Source: Parapedobacter sp964498395 (lineage in GTDB: Bacteria; Bacteroidota; Bacteroidia; Sphingobacteriales; Sphingobacteriaceae). Taken from it: a stretch of DNA of 64,000 nt. The notes beneath the pieces were generated by a model that had not been told where the DNA came from, made no database searches, and saw nothing but the letters and a program-made list of their open reading frames with translations. Below are positions 60,663 to 64,000 of the stretch, one piece after another (position 1 is the stretch's first letter; every line of letters starts with the position of its first letter). The stretch covers positions 62,001 through 126,000 of the forward strand of contig CAZCHE010000005.1 of NCBI GenBank assembly GCA_964498395.1, given 5' to 3'. The position numbers were made by a program, and so were the translations under genes.

Positions 60663-60670
60663 TATCTTTG
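60663..60670 (+). promoter_or_regulatory. -7 box of the GH92 gene
   Basis: TATCTTTG right after the 11-bp array; the array covers the -33 region, which has no good TTG, as expected of an activated promoter. The leader would be about 220 nt. Confidence 0.45.
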
Positions 60671-60759
60671 GGATAGGTGGAAGTGGTGCATACTGGCGCA
60701 GGCAGGTTCATCAACAACACTGTACCCTATTAAAACAAAATAATTAGTGCAAATGTGGT

Positions 60760-60794
60760 ATGGGCAGTTTCTGGAAACAACGGAAATTGCCCAT
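60760..60794 (+). other. stable hairpin in the GH92 leader
   Basis: ATGGGCAGTTTC (60760-60771) pairs with GAAATTGCCCAT (60783-60794), 12 bp with one G-U, 11-nt loop, no T run. Together with the 11-bp array and -7 box this is what the 393-bp gap 60506-60898 holds; no RNA gene or ORF is supported. Confidence 0.45.
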
Positions 60795-60898
60795 TCCTAT
60801 TTATTGACGTCCATATGCGACGAATGGGTGTAATGCGTTAGCACGATACGCCTATTGGTGAACTGGCAAATTTGATGCGATTTAACGAAAGAAAAAGA

Positions 60899-63190
60899 AT
60901 GAAGCAGTTACTTTTTATGTTATTGGCGGTATCCGTTGGCGCACAGGCGCAGCCATCCGGTAACCTGGTACGCTACGTGCAGCCATTGATTGGCACGGCC
61001 AAGATGGGACACACGTTTCCGGGGGCAACGGTGCCCTTTGGAGCGGTACAACTCAGCCCAGATACGGACACTATTCCGTATGCAGTGGACGGCAAGTACA
61101 ATCCCGATGTGTATCGATATTGCGCAGGCTACCAATATGACGACCCGACGATCGTCGGGTTCAGCCATACGCACTTCAGCGGTACGGGGCATTCTGATTT
61201 GGGTGACTTCCTGATCATGCCTACAACGGGTGCCCTGCAGCTTAACCCAGGTACAGCAGACCGGCCCGAATCGGGTTTCCGCTCCCTGTATAGTCATGAC
61301 AACGAACATGCGGAGGCAAATTATTACCGGGTGCGGCTAGACGACCACGATATCCTGGCCGAATTAACCACGAGTGCACGTACGGGATTCCATCGCTATA
61401 CCTTTCCTAGGCAGGAAGAGGCACATATTATCCTGGATTTGATGCACGGTATTTATAACTACGACGACAAGAATGTGTGGACAGTGGCTAGGGTGCTGAA
61501 TGACAGCACGATCGTGGGCTATCGACAGACAAACGGTTGGGCACGGACGCGCACCGTGTATTTCGCGATGACCTTTTCTAAGCCATTTAAGTCGTATGGC
61601 AGCAAAAATTTTGAGGACGCACCAGTATACCGGGGTTTTTGGCGGAAATTTGACCAGACGAATAACTTCCCGGATATCGCCGGAAAGAAACTGCGCATGC
61701 ACGTTGATTTCGATGTGGAAGCTGGCGAACAGCTGCAGGTAAAATTCAGTTTGTCACCCGTCAGTATGATCAATGCCTTGGCCAATATGGCGGAGGAAGT
61801 GCCACATTGGGATTTCGACCGTACCAAGCGGGAGGGGCAGCAGTTATGGGAGCAGGAATTGCACCGCATAGTGGCCACATTGCCTACCGAGGCGGATTAC
61901 GTGAATTTCTATACCGCCATGTATCATGCGGCCCTGATGCCCACGGTGTATATGGATGTGAATGGGCAATATAGGGGGTTAGATTATGAGGTGCATACGG
62001 CTGATGGATTTACCAATTACACGTCGTTTTCATTGTGGGATACATTTCGCGCTTTCCATCCCTACCTCAATATCGTCAACCCTTCTCGCAATGCAGACAT
62101 GGTGGCTTCGATGATGGCCCATTACGACCAGAGTGCGCTGAAGATGTTGCCTATTTGGTCACACTATGCCAATGATAATTGGTGTATGAGCGGCTACCAT
62201 AGCGTATCGGTCATTGCCGATGCGATCATCAAAGGGGTGTATCAGGGCGATGCGCAGGCAGCATTGGAGGCCTGTGTAGCCACGGCCAATTACCGTCGAT
62301 ATGAGGGCATCGGCGAATACATCGATTTAGGGTATATCCCGGATGAACGCAACGGCACTTCGGTATCTAATACGCTTGAATATGCCTATGACGATTGGTG
62401 CATTGCCCAATTGGCCAAACACCTCGGGCAGGAGGATATTTACAATACCTTTAGCAAACGCTCCGAAAACTGGCGTAACATGTACGATTCGAGCATCGGT
62501 TTTATGCGCCCCCGTCATGCGGATGGTTCATTCAGGGCGGAATTTGATGTGTTGGAAACTCATGGACAGGGCTTTATCGAGGGCAACACGTGGAATTACA
62601 GCCTTTACGTACCGCACAATCCCGAAGGATTAATGGAGGTGATGGGTGGCAGGGAGCGCCTGGTTAGCTACCTGGATTCCCTTTTTACCATGCACCTACC
62701 CGATAAGTTCTTTGCCAACACGGAAGACATCACCCGCGAAGGCATTATCGGCAACTATGTGCATGGAAATGAACCTGCCCACCACGTGGTGTATCTATAC
62801 AATGTCGTTGGCCAACCTTGGAAAGCACAAGAACGCATACGGATGATCCTGGAGAATCAATACCATAACGGACCCGATGGGCTGGGAGGTAATGACGACT
62901 GCGGGCAGATGAGTGCATGGTACTTGTTTAGCAGCCTAGGGTTCTATCCGGTATCACCCGGCTCAGATGAATACTGGCTGGGTAGCCCGCTGGTGCAGTC
63001 GGCCACCATTAACCTGGAGAACGGCAAGACCTTTACCGTCGAAACGGTTAACCAAAGCGACAAAAATGTATACGTGCAGCAGGTATTGCTTAACGGGAAG
63101 CCGCTGAAGGGGTATAAGCTGAAGCACGCAGACATTGTGAACGGTGGAACGTTGATTTTCGCAATGGGGGATAAGGTTAAAAAACAATAA
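60899..63190 (+). CDS. GH92-family alpha-mannosidase
   Basis: Secreted or periplasmic exo-alpha-mannosidase, calcium-dependent, acting on mannans or N-glycans. 763 residues from ATG 60899, with signal peptide MKQLLFMLLAVSVGAQA. Family marks: YVQPLIGTAKMGHTFPGATVPFGAVQLSPDT, GFSHTHFSGTGHSDLGDFLIMP, the barrel with NGTSVSNTLEYAYDDWCIA, the acid stretch EGNTWNYSLYVPHNPEGL, and the C-terminal GGNDDCGQMSAWYLFSSLGFYPVSPGSDEYWLGSP. No SusCD pair adjoins, so it is not in a typical glycan locus. Confidence 0.95.
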   Translation: MKQLLFMLLAVSVGAQAQPSGNLVRYVQPLIGTAKMGHTFPGATVPFGAVQLSPDTDTIPYAVDGKYNPDVYRYCAGYQYDDPTIVGFSHTHFSGTGHSDLGDFLIMPTTGALQLNPGTADRPESGFRSLYSHDNEHAEANYYRVRLDDHDILAELTTSARTGFHRYTFPRQEEAHIILDLMHGIYNYDDKNVWTVARVLNDSTIVGYRQTNGWARTRTVYFAMTFSKPFKSYGSKNFEDAPVYRGFWRKFDQTNNFPDIAGKKLRMHVDFDVEAGEQLQVKFSLSPVSMINALANMAEEVPHWDFDRTKREGQQLWEQELHRIVATLPTEADYVNFYTAMYHAALMPTVYMDVNGQYRGLDYEVHTADGFTNYTSFSLWDTFRAFHPYLNIVNPSRNADMVASMMAHYDQSALKMLPIWSHYANDNWCMSGYHSVSVIADAIIKGVYQGDAQAALEACVATANYRRYEGIGEYIDLGYIPDERNGTSVSNTLEYAYDDWCIAQLAKHLGQEDIYNTFSKRSENWRNMYDSSIGFMRPRHADGSFRAEFDVLETHGQGFIEGNTWNYSLYVPHNPEGLMEVMGGRERLVSYLDSLFTMHLPDKFFANTEDITREGIIGNYVHGNEPAHHVVYLYNVVGQPWKAQERIRMILENQYHNGPDGLGGNDDCGQMSAWYLFSSLGFYPVSPGSDEYWLGSPLVQSATINLENGKTFTVETVNQSDKNVYVQQVLLNGKPLKGYKLKHADIVNGGTLIFAMGDKVKKQ

Positions 63191-63196
63191 CAATTT

Positions 63197-63222
63197 GGCC
63201 AAATCCATAACTGTATTTGGCC
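63197..63222. terminator. possible hairpin terminator between GH92 and nhaA
   Basis: GGCCAAAT and ATTTGGCC form a perfect 8-bp stem with a 10-nt loop between convergent genes; only a short T stretch follows. Confidence 0.4.
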
Positions 63223-63285
63223 GTTTGGCGACTTGGAACCGATCCTTCAGCAAAAAGGTACTGGCGATAAGTTCATGGTCAAGTG

Positions 63286-64000
63286 TTATGCTTTTTTCAG
63301 GTATTTCTTCCCCAATTTTTTCAGGATGGTATATCCGATGATACCAGAGAGCGCTGACGCCGTTAAAATAGCGAACTTGGCTTCCGTTTGGTGATGCAGG
63401 TCTTCAAATGAAATCAACGCAATGAAGATAGACATGGTAAAGCCGATGCCTCCCATGAGGCCGATAGCCAATACTTGCGACCATTTGGTACCTTTGGGTA
63501 GTTCGCTCAATCCCGCCTTGGCTGATAGCCACGAAAAGAGCGTAATGCCGATGGGCTTGCCGATGAATAGCCCAGCGATGATACCAAGACCGAGGGGGCT
63601 GGTAAGCCCCTCGACCATGCCGCTTTCAAAGCGGATATTTGTGTTGGCCAATGCAAAGAGTGGCATGATGAAGAAATTGACCGGGGTGCTGATGGCGTGC
63701 TCCACCGTTTGGATGGGGGAGTGGCCAGTGTGCCTCCCCTTAATGGGGATAGCAAACGCGGTAAGTACCCCGGCAATGGTCGCATGAACACCCGAGTGAT
63801 GAATGAAATACCACATAAATAGTCCCGGGATGAGGTAAAACCAAATCGGTTTGACACCCATTCGGTTGATGAACATCATCAATGCAAATATGCCTAACGC
63901 ATAGAGTAAATAGCTGGCTTCGAGGTCTGTCGTATAAAATATCGCAATGACCAAAATAGCCCCGAGGTCATCAACGATGGCCAGCGCGGTAAGGAATACT
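63286..64000 (-). CDS. nhaA: NhaA-type Na+/H+ antiporter (5' end outside window)
   Basis: Membrane antiporter that expels Na+ in exchange for protons. The frame is open to base 64000; about 238 C-terminal residues are present. At the edge the sequence reads LTALAIVDDLGAIL, holding the paired Asp of the ion-binding site. Further segments: the NhaA-like GVHATIAGVLTAFAIP, MPLFALANTNI, LFIGKPIGITLFSWL, and GGIGFTMSIFIALISF. The start codon lies beyond the window; internal Met or TTG codons are not the start. Confidence 0.95.
   Translation of the reverse strand, partial: VFLTALAIVDDLGAILVIAIFYTTDLEASYLLYALGIFALMMFINRMGVKPIWFYLIPGLFMWYFIHHSGVHATIAGVLTAFAIPIKGRHTGHSPIQTVEHAISTPVNFFIMPLFALANTNIRFESGMVEGLTSPLGLGIIAGLFIGKPIGITLFSWLSAKAGLSELPKGTKWSQVLAIGLMGGIGFTMSIFIALISFEDLHHQTEAKFAILTASALSGIIGYTILKKLGKKYLKKA

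Overview
The window looks like chromosomal DNA of a Bacteroidota bacterium, most likely family Sphingobacteriaceae (Pedobacter/Parapedobacter/Sphingobacterium relatives). Reasons: many genes follow the Bacteroidota promoter pattern (TTG or TTTG, about 19-20 bp, then TAnnTTTG); Shine-Dalgarno sequences are weak; and typical families occur (DUF4834, DUF4369/TlpA lipoproteins, OstA-like protein, GH92, DUF1080, a bacterial deoxyhypusine synthase homologue, a tRNA-guanine transglycosylase without zinc cysteines). I saw no insertion sequence, prophage, CRISPR array, tRNA or rRNA. The genus is not certain.

Layout. 1-4.6 kb: 5' part of a DEAD-box helicase gene, an OmpA-like porin, and a two-gene SatD/DUF3307 unit whose promoter abuts four 18-bp palindromes at an exact 28-bp period. 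4.6-9.1 kb: alaS, a TlpA-like lipoprotein and a PhoB/PhoP-type response regulator without an adjacent kinase. 9.1-15.3 kb: a complete histidine utilisation operon on the minus strand, marR-hutH-hutU-hutI-hutG (histidine to glutamate and formamide), with a palindromic operator. 15.4-30.8 kb: housekeeping genes (trmN6, YfcE-like phosphodiesterase, fbp, MerR regulator, M23 peptidase, accD, SRP RNA, dprA, flavin reductase, thioredoxin-like protein, DinB-like protein, rsmG, glycosyltransferase, tgt, LptF/G permease, DMT transporter).

30.8-40.6 kb: glutamate synthase gltB/gltD, dipeptide epimerase, deoxyhypusine synthase-like gene, a possible HolD-like gene and rdgB. 40.6-45.2 kb: a GMC oxidoreductase, its gluconate-dehydrogenase-subunit-3-like partner and a DUF1080 hydrolase, which together fit oxidation of sugars to 3-keto-glycosides and their cleavage; then an esterase. 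45.6-51 kb: a beta-barrel protein, two tandem membrane LytTR proteins, and an OmpA-domain protein with an unknown secreted partner. 51-58 kb: DoxX with a metal-box-like operator, OstA/LptD-like protein, tilS, DUF4834, recF and a DciA-like gene. 58-64 kb: DUF1304, a two-component system, GH92 mannosidase behind a tandem 11-bp repeat array, and the 3' part of nhaA.

The strongest candidates for new biology are the SatD/DUF3307 unit with its operator array (SatD resembles a class III nucleotidyl cyclase fused to a DNA-binding tail, next to a membrane protein), the 11-bp repeat arrays, three genes whose start codon lies 5 nt after a promoter -7 box (candidate leaderless mRNAs), and a possible 33-residue membrane peptide whose start codon sits in a hairpin loop. 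All statements on function rest on reading the sequence and family knowledge; no search was run.
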